Below are positions 1-8,519 of a DNA stretch of 24,685 nucleotides, piece by piece; the first letter of the stretch is position 1; each line of letters opens with the position of its first letter. The position numbers were made by a program, and so were the translations under genes. Under the pieces are notes generated by a model. It searched no databases. It was given only the letters and a program-made list of their open reading frames with translations, and was not told the DNA's origin. Source of the stretch: Planctomycetota bacterium (GTDB lineage Bacteria; Planctomycetota; Phycisphaerae; UBA1845); the NCBI GenBank assembly GCA_024278775.1, contig JAJRSP010000204.1:1-24685 (forward strand). Direction: 5' to 3'.

Positions 1-44
1 GAGAAAAAGTCAAAGCCAATCTGAGCAACAGCCTGTCCAACCAT
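1..44 (-). CDS. 5' end of an unidentified gene (partial)
   Basis: An ATG at 42-44 on the minus strand opens a frame that reads MVGQAVAQIGFDFF and runs off the left edge. The start is supported by a textbook Shine-Dalgarno, AAGGAGGT, five bases upstream. Few other genes in this window have so strong a site. Only 14 residues are visible, so no function can be assigned. The ribosome-binding site lies inside the 3' arm of the hairpin at 47-108, so translation may be controlled by RNA folding. Confidence 0.5.
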   Translation of the reverse strand, partial: MVGQAVAQIGFDFF

Positions 45-46
45 TA

Positions 47-108
47 ACGACCTCCTTGTCTTGGGATAAGTGTTTCAGCAACCGTAGTTTATCCCACAAG
101 GAGGTCGT
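47..108 (-). promoter_or_regulatory. Hairpin sequestering the Shine-Dalgarno of the gene starting at 44
   Basis: Plus-strand bases 47-59 plus 63-69 are the exact reverse complement of 96-108 plus 89-95. They form a 20-bp stem (13 + 7 bp) broken only by a three-base bulge at 60-62, with a 19-base loop at 70-88. In the minus-strand RNA the 3' arm contains AAGGAGGTCGT, the ribosome-binding site of the ATG at 44, and the 5' arm contains ACGACCTCCTT, which is the anti-Shine-Dalgarno sequence. No T-run follows on either strand, so an intrinsic terminator is unlikely. A translational switch is an inference. The inverted ends of a small mobile element are an alternative. Confidence 0.6.
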
Positions 109-346
109 AAAAAAGGGGAAAGCTTGAATAATCCGGGATAGTGACGGGATTCTTCCCATCGAAGAGTACCGTGTACTCGCCTTCCGCAACCCGGTCGATC
201 CTCCAAACTCCGACCGGACCGGTTTCCGTGGTCAACACTAGGCTGCCGTCAGGTCGAAGCACCTCAACGGCAACGCCTTCGACCCCGCTCCAAAGGGGGT
301 CTTCGGGATCGTCGTACACCGATCCGCCGAGTCGTTGACCTGCTAC
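89..346 (-). pseudogene. Fragment of a carboxypeptidase-regulatory/SdrD-like surface-protein domain
   Basis: The minus-strand frame runs from just after a TGA at 347-349 to a TAA at 89-91. It contains a stretch beginning GGSVYDDPEDPLWSGVEG, followed by VEVLRPDGS and GVWRIDRVAEGEYTVLFDG. This is the pattern of the small beta-sandwich repeats (carboxypeptidase-regulatory or SdrD B-like) found in large exported proteins. No ATG is present, and a GTG at 319 is the only in-frame alternative start. The frame begins mid-domain directly after a stop, and its last residues are encoded by the hairpin arm. It is most likely the remnant of a longer gene, perhaps once the C-terminus of the protein encoded at 427-3984, which ends abruptly 80 bp upstream in another frame. 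Confidence 0.4.
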
Positions 347-426
347 TCAGTTACTGAATCGCTAGTTATCGAACTCCAAGATACGATACGATCTCACCCG
401 ACAGTAGGAGCCATTGGAACTCACTC

Positions 427-3400
427 TCATCCGGGTATCACGACGGAACGTGGCTGAGACGGCCTGATGTCGTCAAGATCCACGTCGCAGTCCAGGTCGA
501 TATCGCCATGCGGTCTACCCTCCGCGTCAACACCAGCTCCAACTGGTGAGAACGGGCAGACATCCTCGACGTTGGGTACGCCGTCGTTATCGGTGTCGGG
601 ATCGCACACATCGCCCAACTCGTCTCCGTCGAAGTTCGCCTGGTCTTGGTTATCCAGATCAACGCAGTTATCACACGCATCGATGATGCTGTCACCGTCG
701 CTGTTACTCTCACATTCGTCCGGGATACCGTTGATGTCGCAGTCCTCGCTTGTACCGCTACTGATGTCTTGATCATCGGCCACGCTGTTGGCGTTGCAGT
801 CCAAGACACAGACGCTGGGCATACCCGTGCAGAAGAACCCGTCCTCCACAACACACAGTGCCGAGCAGCCGTCGCCATCAGTGGTTAGTCCATCATCACA
901 CTCCTCGCCCGCGTCAACAACGCCGTCACCGCAACCAGCATTTGTGCAGTCGGTCCTACAGGCATCTGAGAGTGTGTCTGAGTTGAAAGATCCGTCGTCA
1001 CATTCCTCAGTGGGATCCAAAACGCCGTCGCCGCAGACGCCGCAACCTACATCGCTTCCGTGAATAATCTCAAACGCAGTCACGTTGTCAGAGAATGTAT
1101 AGGTCTGAACTAGTGCACCCGTTAAACCATCCCTAGCTTCGATCGAGTTGTCGGCGGCGAGCAGAACATCCAGGTCTCCGTCACCATCAACGTCGGCGAA
1201 CCGAGCGTGACGAATAAGCGACGCGTTAAAATCATAGCTTGCCTCCCAAAGACGCGTACCATCGGTGCCGCTAAGGGCTTGATACCTGGGCTGAACGCCA
1301 GTGGATGTGCTTCCAGCCGTCCAGATGAACACCTCCTTCACACTATCGCCATTCACATCCTCAACAGCAATGACATGCGTAAAGCGATACGCGTTGTCAT
1401 CAAAAGTCCACAGAGTGCTACCGTCTGCAAGGTTTGCCGCGTCGATCCGAACATGCGTGTTGCCATAGTAGGCTCCGCCGATAACGATGGCCTCTGTACC
1501 GTCGCCGCGAAGATCGCCGGCGTACACGGCGGCCGCCTCGAAGCTACCGCCGAATGACTTGGACCATAGGCTGTTGCCGTTCCTATCGACGACATAGAGC
1601 GTTCGACCATACCAGCCGCCCCAAATCCTTGGCTCACCATCAATCATGCTATTGGCGACCGCTCCACGTACCCATGTGTTTACGGCGGTGTTCTCCCAGA
1701 GTAGGTTATTGCCCTGGCTCAAATCATAGGACCGCATATAGTGTATGAACCCATTCGGAGCCCGCTGGGCAATGAGCTTCCAAAGAGAATCTACCGGATC
1801 TTGAAAGACGATGGGATACCAGTTGTCGGTTTGAGGGATGGTGGACTCAAGCGTCCCATCAACCCCAGAGAAAATCTGAAGAAGACTTCCCCCGGCTTGG
1901 CCATAGTAGTACGGAATGACTAGCTCGATAGTCCCATCTTGGTCGAAGTCCCCGGACCAGATTCTAGAACCATTGAGCTCTAACCCCGAACCGGTAAATG
2001 CAGTGTTTTGGTCTGTTTGCCATTCCGCGGTGAGCGTTGCCAAGTCGAAGGCAGTCGTCGGTTTGTCGGCGACACCCAAATGGGTTGCGAGAACCTCCAT
2101 CTCTCCGTCGCTATCAGCATCGAGGATGTCCAATCTGGCAATGGCGGTGTTGTTCGCGTTGATCGCCTGAAGCACGATGCCGCTGTCTAGGTCACGGCGC
2201 TCAATGTTGCCGCTCGCATCACCGACCAAAAGCGAGGTGGCCATACAAGGGGCGACGCCGCATCCCACATCAAACGCCATCACCTCACCAACGGCCGAGC
2301 GATGAGCGATATACATTTTCGATCCATCGTTATTGAACTCAATATCCCACGGTGCGGCAGAAAGACCATCGTATCGGGCGACAATACTCATGGAGGCCAC
2401 ATCAATCGCAACCACCGCTCCGATGTCAGGCATGAGCACAAACAAATATGAGCCACTCGGATGAATCTCAAGCGAACCCGGGGCGCTCTCCATCGCATAT
2501 CCCGTCTTCGTCCAGGTGGTGCGATCCACGATCCACAGTTTCGAGTTCGCCGCATCGCTCACGAAAACACGATTCCCCAGACACCTCGCCGTAGCGATCT
2601 CTGTCGGTACCTCTGGGAACGCCAGGGTACGGGTGACATTGTAGGGAGGATCAAGAGAGATTTCGTAGAGCATGGGCGTGGCGGATTGCCACTTTCTTGT
2701 GCCAACGTAGGCGAAGCGGCTGTCCTCAGAAATCCCGACGCTAAAACCTCTCGGTTCATCTTGAAGCGGAACCGAGGCAAGCAAAGCAAAATTGCCCGAA
2801 GCGATGTCATATATCGCAATGCTATCGTTGCCCATATCGTAATTTCGCCCGTCTATCCCTGCGCTAACAAGCACCTTGTTCTTGTCGGGTGTCATCGAAA
2901 TACCAGCCGGCCAAGAGTTTTGAGTGGAAATATCCGTCTGCGCGTTGCCGTTGGCCAGATCGACCTGGGTGACAGTTGCTGGGTAGTAGTTTGGAAAGAA
3001 AATGCGCGATCCGTCGCTAGACACGACGACTTCGCCGTGATTCGAACTTGTCAGAATCGTCTGAAGAAGCGTCAGGCTGGGAAGACCGTACTCCAAGACT
3101 CTCGCGACCGTTCCGTCAGGTGGACTTTCCCAGCAGGCGACATACAGCTTGCTCTCATCCGGCGAAATGACGATACCGCTCGCGCGACATCCGGTGTCGA
3201 CTTGCCACGTATACGTGATGCTCTGTACGTTGCACGAGGCAACCTCTGAAAATGACACATTGTCAATAGTCGCCGTCGCTGCACCCGAACAACTGTAGCC
3301 ACTGCAGCTTGGACAACAGTCGTTCCCGTTGGGATCGCGAGCAAAACCCAAGTAGTCTAGCTCAGGTTTCAGCCCGGCAACACCTGGAATCAGAAGATCG

Positions 3401-3984
3401 GCCACGACAACACCACTTGCATTGTCCTGCAATGTGAGCGTCGCCTCCTGGCTCACGTCGGAATACTCAATTGTGCAGTGATACCAGGTGTTATCGCTAG
3501 TGACATTGACCACTTGATCGATCACGCACCCGGCAACACTATCACAAACGTAAAGTGTGATGTACATGCCGCCGTCTGCACGACCAAAACTCCCAAAGAT
3601 GCTGTCTGTGTTAGGCGCTACCGCGCTTGCCCAAAGGTTCAGGTTCTGGTCAAACAAGCCGAACATCACGCCCGCAGACCAGCCGATGCTGTCAAACCGA
3701 ATATCAAATTCGAGCCGCATCGAGTTTCCGTCATAGCCGACGTTCGTGTAGGCATACCGCGTTGGCGAAGGTAGTCCACCGTGATCATTGAGAGTGGTCG
3801 CATGAAAGGTGCCTGCCACAGAATCCCAGAAATAGTTGCCTGGCTGATCGGTCGTCCAGCCCGGGTCAGCCGAGAAATCCTCGCTGTACTCCGTCACATA
3901 AGCCTGCCCGAGCGCCTGCGCAGGCCCCATGAGCATCCCCATGGTACCGACGCACAAGCCCACAAACCATACTCGACTCAACAT
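427..3984 (-). CDS. Large secreted two-propeller protein with DUF4215 and thrombospondin-type-3 repeats
   Basis: This is a secreted protein of about 1185 residues. The ATG at 3984 is chosen because AGGTG lies six bases upstream; an in-frame ATG at 4011 is the alternative. A signal peptide is visible (hydrophobic segment, then GPAQALGQA). Next come a LamG/concanavalin-like beta-sandwich (about residues 25-250), a YVTN-type beta-propeller (about 255-595, SPDESKLYVACW), and an FG-GAP/PQQ-like propeller (about 600-980) with calcium-loop motifs such as DADSDGEME, DFDQDGTIE and DVDGDGDLDVL. Two DUF4215 cysteine-rich repeats follow (CGDGV...EECDDG), then a DCNANSVAD...IPDECE segment and Asp-rich thrombospondin-3 loops. 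The end is odd: after a dockerin-like DLDCDVDLDDI the frame stops within 14 unremarkable residues, suggesting truncation or frameshift. The role is probably cell-surface or extracellular binding. No catalytic motif was recognised. Confidence 0.85.
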   Translation of the reverse strand: MLSRVWFVGLCVGTMGMLMGPAQALGQAYVTEYSEDFSADPGWTTDQPGNYFWDSVAGTFHATTLNDHGGLPSPTRYAYTNVGYDGNSMRLEFDIRFDSIGWSAGVMFGLFDQNLNLWASAVAPNTDSIFGSFGRADGGMYITLYVCDSVAGCVIDQVVNVTSDNTWYHCTIEYSDVSQEATLTLQDNASGVVVADLLIPGVAGLKPELDYLGFARDPNGNDCCPSCSGYSCSGAATATIDNVSFSEVASCNVQSITYTWQVDTGCRASGIVISPDESKLYVACWESPPDGTVARVLEYGLPSLTLLQTILTSSNHGEVVVSSDGSRIFFPNYYPATVTQVDLANGNAQTDISTQNSWPAGISMTPDKNKVLVSAGIDGRNYDMGNDSIAIYDIASGNFALLASVPLQDEPRGFSVGISEDSRFAYVGTRKWQSATPMLYEISLDPPYNVTRTLAFPEVPTEIATARCLGNRVFVSDAANSKLWIVDRTTWTKTGYAMESAPGSLEIHPSGSYLFVLMPDIGAVVAIDVASMSIVARYDGLSAAPWDIEFNNDGSKMYIAHRSAVGEVMAFDVGCGVAPCMATSLLVGDASGNIERRDLDSGIVLQAINANNTAIARLDILDADSDGEMEVLATHLGVADKPTTAFDLATLTAEWQTDQNTAFTGSGLELNGSRIWSGDFDQDGTIELVIPYYYGQAGGSLLQIFSGVDGTLESTIPQTDNWYPIVFQDPVDSLWKLIAQRAPNGFIHYMRSYDLSQGNNLLWENTAVNTWVRGAVANSMIDGEPRIWGGWYGRTLYVVDRNGNSLWSKSFGGSFEAAAVYAGDLRGDGTEAIVIGGAYYGNTHVRIDAANLADGSTLWTFDDNAYRFTHVIAVEDVNGDSVKEVFIWTAGSTSTGVQPRYQALSGTDGTRLWEASYDFNASLIRHARFADVDGDGDLDVLLAADNSIEARDGLTGALVQTYTFSDNVTAFEIIHGSDVGCGVCGDGVLDPTEECDDGSFNSDTLSDACRTDCTNAGCGDGVVDAGEECDDGLTTDGDGCSALCVVEDGFFCTGMPSVCVLDCNANSVADDQDISSGTSEDCDINGIPDECESNSDGDSIIDACDNCVDLDNQDQANFDGDELGDVCDPDTDNDGVPNVEDVCPFSPVGAGVDAEGRPHGDIDLDCDVDLDDIRPSQPRSVVIPG

Positions 3985-4623
3985 AGTCTTCACCTCTCCA
4001 ACATTCTTCATAGTTCCCACATCTCCAAAGGTTCAACCACGATTCCTGTCCACAGCCCTGACGAATGCATCCATCTGGACGCAGCGTGTATCTCCCCACG
4101 GCATCCCGATTTGCGTGTATGCAAGACCACAGAGCTACAATACTCACTCGCGTTTTTCATCTCCGATATGTAGCTCGACACGGAAAAACGCATTTCGATT
4201 TTGTCCTTATTCATTCTCTGTACGCGCAGACCTCAGGCGGTACGCATTTCTCCATGTAACAACGGAGCTACACACCGCGCCCGGTTGTGTATGCCGCCGA
4301 GGTGGTGTGTGGCGGATTCCGGCCCAAGATCGGCAGGCGTGTGATACAGCCAGCCCAATCCCTCTCCATGCCGTCGCGCCCACCGTGGCTACCCGTGCGA
4401 TTGTTTCATCGCACAAACGCAGGAGCCTTACCTCTCCACCCACTTCTCCATGTGAGCGATCAAGAAAACTCCTCCTTCACCTAACACGTGCGTCAACCGC
4501 GCAGGGAGAGCGCACTTTTTTTCTCATTTTTTTTTGAGTCTGTAGCATCATTGCCGGGCTAATGAGTATCCATTCCGATTGTGGTGGAGCGTTCGCGTGG
4601 TTTGCGTTCTGTCCGGCGCGCGT
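3985..4623. other. 640-bp gene-free region upstream of the secreted-protein gene
   Basis: No convincing gene was found. The region is less GC-rich than the rest of the window and contains two T-runs at about 4514-4536. It carries three copies of an 8-mer box (listed separately) and a direct repeat TTCTCCATGT at 4248-4257 and 4444-4453. A short minus-strand frame (4008-4214, 68 codons) overlaps the next start and has no recognisable features. The region presumably holds the promoter of the 427-3984 gene, but no clear -35/-10 pair could be picked. Confidence 0.5.
4132..4272. promoter_or_regulatory. Three GAGCTACA boxes upstream of the secreted-protein gene
   Basis: The octamer GAGCTACA occurs at 4132-4139 and 4265-4272 on the plus strand and at 4169-4176 on the minus strand, so the first two positions form an inverted pair with a 29-base spacer. 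Three copies of one 8-mer in 141 bp is more than expected by chance. They could be operator half-sites or a weak hairpin. No binding protein can be named. Confidence 0.25.
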
Positions 4624-4644
4624 GTAAGCGCCCACCGGAGCCAT
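4624..4644 (+). repeat. IS66 left inverted repeat
   Basis: This 21-bp end matches the reverse complement of 6062-6082 at 17 of 21 positions. The outer 11 bases (GTAAGCGCCCA) are identical. The GTAAGCG start is typical of IS66-family termini. Confidence 0.85.
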
Positions 4645-4686
4645 GGACTGAACAGCGGGGTCGGCGTCGAGCCGGGGGAGGGCGGT

Positions 4687-5466
4687 TTAGCTTTCTGATT
4701 TGCGGCGGCGAGTGACGCGGCGGTGTTGCTTGCGGTCGGCGCGGTCGCGGCGTTCGTTGACGCGGTATTCACGAATCGAGTCGGGATGCGCGGCGGCCCA
4801 GGCGTCCGGACGGAGCGCGGCGTAGTCGGTCTCACCGGCTAGCAAGCGATCGAGGACATCCTTGACGTACGCCCACACGTCCAGGTCGTTGCGGATCGCG
4901 CTGCTGACCAGCGTCATGAAGTCGGCTGCACGCCGACCCGCATCGACGCTGCCGACAAACAGCCAGTTTTTCCGGCCGAGCGCCACCTGCTTCATCAGCT
5001 GCTCGACGTCGTTGTTGTCGATCGGCACACGCCCGTCGGTCAGGTAGGTCCGCAGACCATCCCATTGATTCCGCAGATAACCCACGGCCTTGCCAGCAGA
5101 CCCTTCGGCAACGCGTCTTTGGCGGCCTCGCTGTCGAGCCACGCCTCGAGCTCGGCCCACACCGGAACCGCCGAGCAGCATGGCCAACTGCGTCGAATCA
5201 ATCTGTATACACGCCTCTTGCGAAGCAATCACTTCGAACGTCCCTGCTTCGAGAAGTTTGTAATACAGCCAATAGCCACTGCCATCGAAATGGAGGAATT
5301 TGATCCTGTCGCGCCGACGATTAACAAACAAGTATAGACTGCCGTCCAACGGATCCGCCCCGAACGCACCGCGCACGATGCCGGATAGCCCATCAAACCC
5401 CTTGCGCATGTCGGTGGGCTGCGTACAGAGAAAGATCGATACGGAAGATGGAACGCTCAGCATCAT
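4687..5466 (-). pseudogene. tnpB: tnpB-tnpC deletion fusion (IS66 Orf2 N-terminus plus TnpC C-terminus)
   Basis: The frame starts with a good IS66 TnpB N-terminus (TQPTDMRKGFDGLSGIV, then LYLFVNRRRDRIKFLHFDGSG) and reaches IDSTQLAMLLGG near 5167, where a normal TnpB would continue for about 15 more residues. Instead the DNA joins the C-terminal region of TnpC. AELEAWLDSEAAKDALPKG is encoded in a different frame at about 5156-5100. After a single-base frameshift near 5098-5103 the original frame resumes with GKAVGYLRNQWDG, VPIDNNDVEQ and GRKNWLFVGS, all TnpC hallmarks. The catalytic core of TnpC is absent. The open frame is therefore an accident of a deletion plus a frameshift, and its product should have no transposase activity. 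The ATG at 5466 overlaps the tnpA stop. Confidence 0.8.
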
Positions 5467-5996
5467 GACGCACCGTCGTGCTCGTGGTGAATTCGGCACC
5501 CGATCGACGAGCATGCGACAGCCGCCTCGCTTCGATCGATCCGCGTCGCTTCCGCCACGACCGCGCGGATGGCATCAAGCTGACTCGCCGCCACTTCGAT
5601 CTGCGTTCCGCCCGGCAAGCGAATGGCCACCCCGGACGTGGTCGGCAACACCGTCACTGGCTGGAAGACGGCGCGATCTTCGCAACGCGCGTTGCGATCG
5701 TAATCGATGAGGCCGCGCGCTTTGGCACCACGAATTCTGCCGTGGTGTGCATTGCCGTCCCGAGCTTCAGAGTTGCGTTCTGAAACGTTTGGCTTTTTGG
5801 CACAGTTGCTTCGTGATTTCGCACACGCAACCCGACGTCGCGTCTGCGGCCCGAGTTTCTTCTGCCAATAATAGAACGAGGCCTCGGACACACCCTCGAC
5901 GGCACAGAACCGCACGACCGGCAAGCCGGAATTCACGAAACGTTGGAATCGCCCCTGCCACAACGCGAGCTTCTTCGGATCAGTCGAACGAGCCAT
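5463..5996 (-). CDS. tnpA: IS66-family TnpA (Orf1) accessory protein
   Basis: The protein has 177 residues from the ATG at 5996 (MARSTDPKKLALWQGRF). A GTG/ATG-proximal extension to 6017 is possible but adds nothing typical. The N-terminal helix-turn-helix segment (VVRFCAVEGVSEASFYYWQKKLG) is the signature of IS66 Orf1, a helper DNA-binding protein of the transposase. The C-terminal half includes SGVAIRLPGGTQIEVA, also usual for the family (the IRL-x-GG-T stretch). The gene looks intact and overlaps tnpB by four bases, but with tnpC destroyed it is probably inert. Confidence 0.8.
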   Translation of the reverse strand: MARSTDPKKLALWQGRFQRFVNSGLPVVRFCAVEGVSEASFYYWQKKLGPQTRRRVACAKSRSNCAKKPNVSERNSEARDGNAHHGRIRGAKARGLIDYDRNARCEDRAVFQPVTVLPTTSGVAIRLPGGTQIEVAASQLDAIRAVVAEATRIDRSEAAVACSSIGCRIHHEHDGAS

Positions 5997-6061
5997 GCCG
6001 GACCTCCTGGCAATCAAACCACACGAATCAACACGCGAGCCAGGATAGACGCCCCGTCAAG

Positions 6062-6082
6062 AATGGTTTTGATGGGCGCTTA
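6062..6082 (-). repeat. IS66 right inverted repeat
   Basis: Read on the minus strand, this begins GTAAGCGCCCATC and pairs with the left end at 4624-4644 (17 of 21 identical, the first 11 perfect). It lies upstream of tnpA, as expected for the element's orientation. Confidence 0.85.
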
Positions 6083-6125
6083 CGTACAAGTCGCGGTGGA
6101 CGGTATTGGGCACCACCCGCCGATG

Positions 6126-8519
6126 CTATCGTCGTTTGCGTGAGGTGTGCTTGCCGCGTTTCTTTGTTGTCGTGGCGGTGCGGGTGACGGTTTTTTTTGT
6201 GCCGGTTCGTTTTGTCTTTGCTTGTGCGGCTTTGGGTTTTTCTTGTGCGGTCTTGGGTTTGCCATTGGCCCGGGTGTTTCCGCCGCGTCTGGTGTTCTTC
6301 CCGTTCCTTTTGTTTCCTCTGCGCTGACCCCGGATGCGCTGTTTGGTGAGCGGCTCGGCCAACCCCAAATCCAACTTCCGAAGCGGCACGTTGACACTGC
6401 TGATCGTCACCTTGAGCCGGTGGCCGATCCGGAGCCGGATGCCTGACAGCTCCCCGAGCACGGAGCCGGTCGAGGCGTCGATATCCCACCAGTCCTCGCC
6501 CAACTGATCGAACTGCAACACGCCGTCGAGCAGGAAGCGGTCGAGCTTCACATAAACCCCGGCGCGAGACACGCCGCTCACCATGCCGTCGAACGCCTCG
6601 CCGACGTGCTGTTCCAACAGACGCAGCACCAAGACCTCTTTGAGTTCGCGTTCCGCCGCCTCGGCCGCTCGCTCCATGTCGCTGCAATGCCGCCCCAGCG
6701 CGACGACTTCGGCGAGCGTGGCCGACGTCGCGGTTGAATCCCGCTTCGAGGTCGATCGACGCGAGGATCGACCCGCGCGTTTGCCGAACTCCCCGGCCAG
6801 GTATCGATCGATCAGCCGATGCACCGTCAGGTCCGGGTAACGCCGAATGGGTGAGGTGAAATGGCAGTAGTGCTCCGATGCGAGCGCGTAGTGCCCGACG
6901 TGGATCGGAGAGTACTCGGCCCGTTGCATCGACCGCAAGATCGCGAAGTTGATGGCGGGGGCTTCTTCGGTACCACGTGCCTTTTTCAGAAGCGATTGCA
7001 CCGCGAAACGATCGAGCGTATCGGGCACGTCATAGCCGAGCATCGAAACGAACTTCGCCAACCCCTCGCCCGGCCGATGCGTTGGGTAGTCGTGGATGCG
7101 CCGGAGGTACGGCTCGCCGGTGTCGAGCAGCAGCCGGGCCACCGCCTCGTTCGCCTCGACCATGAACATCTCGATGATCTTGTGCGTGAAGGCGTCGTCG
7201 GCCGGCACTACGTCGATCACCCGACCCTCTTTGTCGTGAACAAGCTCGGTATCGGGCAGGTCCAACTCGATCATGCCCTCTCGCACGCGGCGTGCGCGGA
7301 TGCGCTTGGCCAACGCCTCCATGTCTTCGAGCAGCGAGACGATCTTGGCGCTGGTTCGGCCGGGCGAGCCGTCTAGAATCTTACCGGCTTGTTGGTAGGT
7401 CAGCCGCTTGGCCGACCGGATGACGGTATTAGCGACCCTCGCCCGTTTCACCCAGCCGCGTCCGTCGTAGGTGATGAAGGCGCTCTTGGTCAGCCGAATC
7501 TCCCGCTCCTGCAAAGAGCAGACACCGTTGGATAGCATCTCCGGCAGCATCGGCAGCACGACGCGCGGCAGGTAGACGCTGTTCGCGCGGGCCTTGGCCG
7601 TCACGTCCAACGGCCGACCCTCACGCACAAAATACGCGACGTCGGCGATGTGGACGCCGAGTTCCACCTCCGCGCCCTTGCCGTGTGTCAGTGATATGGC
7701 GTCGTCGAAGTCGCGGGCGTCTTCCGGGTCGATCGTGATGATGGTGAGGTCTCGCAAGTCCTCGCGCTGCGGGGTCGCGTCCTCCGGATCAAACGCGTCG
7801 ATCACCTCGCGCGCGTCGTTCATGGTGTCGTCGTCGAAACCGACAGGAAGCTGGTATTGCTCGATGATGCTTTGCGTATCAACATCGGGTTCGCCGTGCG
7901 GGCCGAGTACTTTGACGATTACGCCACGGGCATCGGCACCGGCGTCGGGGTATTGCGTGATCTCGACGACGACTTGGTCATTGCCCTGAGCACCCTTCGC
8001 GCCGGGGTCGCCCACAAAGATCGGCACGTGTAGCGCGGTGCCGTCGGGGATGACAAACCACTTGCGGAGACGCTGGTGAAGCACGCCCACGAACCGGCTG
8101 CGCCCGCGTCGGACGACCTCGACCACACGCCCCTCTAGTATCATCTTGCCAGCCCGCTTGCCGCGTTTCATCACGCGAGCGGCCACGATATCTCCGGTGA
8201 TGGCGTCGCCGTTTTTCCCTCGCGGGATGAAGAGATCACCGTGGGAGTTGGCATCGTCGGGGATGACAAAACCGAAGCCGCGCGGATTGGCCCGATAAGT
8301 TCCCACGATACGTCCGGCCGGTGGCGGGAGTGTGACGGCCTGCCGTGCGCCAAGCACGACCCGGCCTGCCTGGATCAACGCCTTGCAGGCGGCGTGGAAG
8401 TCGCCCATTTCGCCCTCGGCGATCCCCATGGCCAGGGCCAGCTCATCCCGCTTTTTGGGACGATACTGCCTGGCTCGGACAAAACGTAGAATGCGTTGGG
8501 CGAACAATTCAGGGGCCAT
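6126..8519 (-). CDS. rnr: Ribonuclease R (RNB-family 3'-5' exoribonuclease)
   Basis: The 797-residue protein degrades structured RNA processively from the 3' end in the cytoplasm. An N-terminal winged-helix segment (residues 1-60) is followed by cold-shock-type OB folds (about 70-200, GFGFVIPDD and HGDLFIP). The RNB catalytic domain starts near 255 with TIDPEDARDFDDAISL, giving the metal-binding aspartates D264, D270, D272 and D273. An S1 domain lies near 650-725 (FDGMVSGVSRAGVYVKLDRF). The last 67 or so residues are a low-complexity Lys/Arg/Thr-rich tail, longer than in many homologues. The ATG at 8519 has GGAG six bases upstream. The gene stands alone, and an IS66 remnant sits 44 bp downstream of its stop where a terminator would be expected. 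Confidence 0.95.
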   Translation of the reverse strand: MAPELFAQRILRFVRARQYRPKKRDELALAMGIAEGEMGDFHAACKALIQAGRVVLGARQAVTLPPPAGRIVGTYRANPRGFGFVIPDDANSHGDLFIPRGKNGDAITGDIVAARVMKRGKRAGKMILEGRVVEVVRRGRSRFVGVLHQRLRKWFVIPDGTALHVPIFVGDPGAKGAQGNDQVVVEITQYPDAGADARGVIVKVLGPHGEPDVDTQSIIEQYQLPVGFDDDTMNDAREVIDAFDPEDATPQREDLRDLTIITIDPEDARDFDDAISLTHGKGAEVELGVHIADVAYFVREGRPLDVTAKARANSVYLPRVVLPMLPEMLSNGVCSLQEREIRLTKSAFITYDGRGWVKRARVANTVIRSAKRLTYQQAGKILDGSPGRTSAKIVSLLEDMEALAKRIRARRVREGMIELDLPDTELVHDKEGRVIDVVPADDAFTHKIIEMFMVEANEAVARLLLDTGEPYLRRIHDYPTHRPGEGLAKFVSMLGYDVPDTLDRFAVQSLLKKARGTEEAPAINFAILRSMQRAEYSPIHVGHYALASEHYCHFTSPIRRYPDLTVHRLIDRYLAGEFGKRAGRSSRRSTSKRDSTATSATLAEVVALGRHCSDMERAAEAAERELKEVLVLRLLEQHVGEAFDGMVSGVSRAGVYVKLDRFLLDGVLQFDQLGEDWWDIDASTGSVLGELSGIRLRIGHRLKVTISSVNVPLRKLDLGLAEPLTKQRIRGQRRGNKRNGKNTRRGGNTRANGKPKTAQEKPKAAQAKTKRTGTKKTVTRTATTTKKRGKHTSRKRR

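Larger units (their letters stand above)
4624..6082 (-). mobile_element. IS66-family insertion sequence, internally deleted
   Basis: The element is bounded by inverted repeats starting GTAAGCGCCCA, and contains a TnpA (Orf1) gene and a TnpB (Orf2) start overlapping in the usual ATGA arrangement, then only the C-terminal part of TnpC. Its total of 1459 bp compares with roughly 2.5 kb for a complete IS66 element. The missing piece, about 1.1 kb, corresponds to the end of tnpB and most of tnpC, including the DDE catalytic domain. The 8 bp flanking each end (GCGCGCGT and GTACAAGT) do not match, so no target duplication is visible. The right end lies 44 bp past the stop of the RNase R gene. Confidence 0.88.

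Noticed and set aside
2461..3249. Plus-strand open frame of 262 codons opposite the secreted-protein gene
   Set aside because: It is antisense to the YVTN propeller, with basic low-information composition and no motif or credible start context.
4008..4214. 68-codon minus-strand frame just upstream of the secreted-protein gene
   Set aside because: It has no recognisable domain, overlaps the next start, and its composition resembles non-coding DNA.
4488..4536. T-runs after a GC-rich GTGCG/CGCAC pair, terminator-like on the plus strand
   Set aside because: The stem is only about five base pairs with a long loop, and no plus-strand gene ends upstream.
4616..6090. Target-site duplication around the IS66 element
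   Set aside because: The flanking octamers GCGCGCGT and GTACAAGT do not match. The duplication is either lost or the ends recombined.
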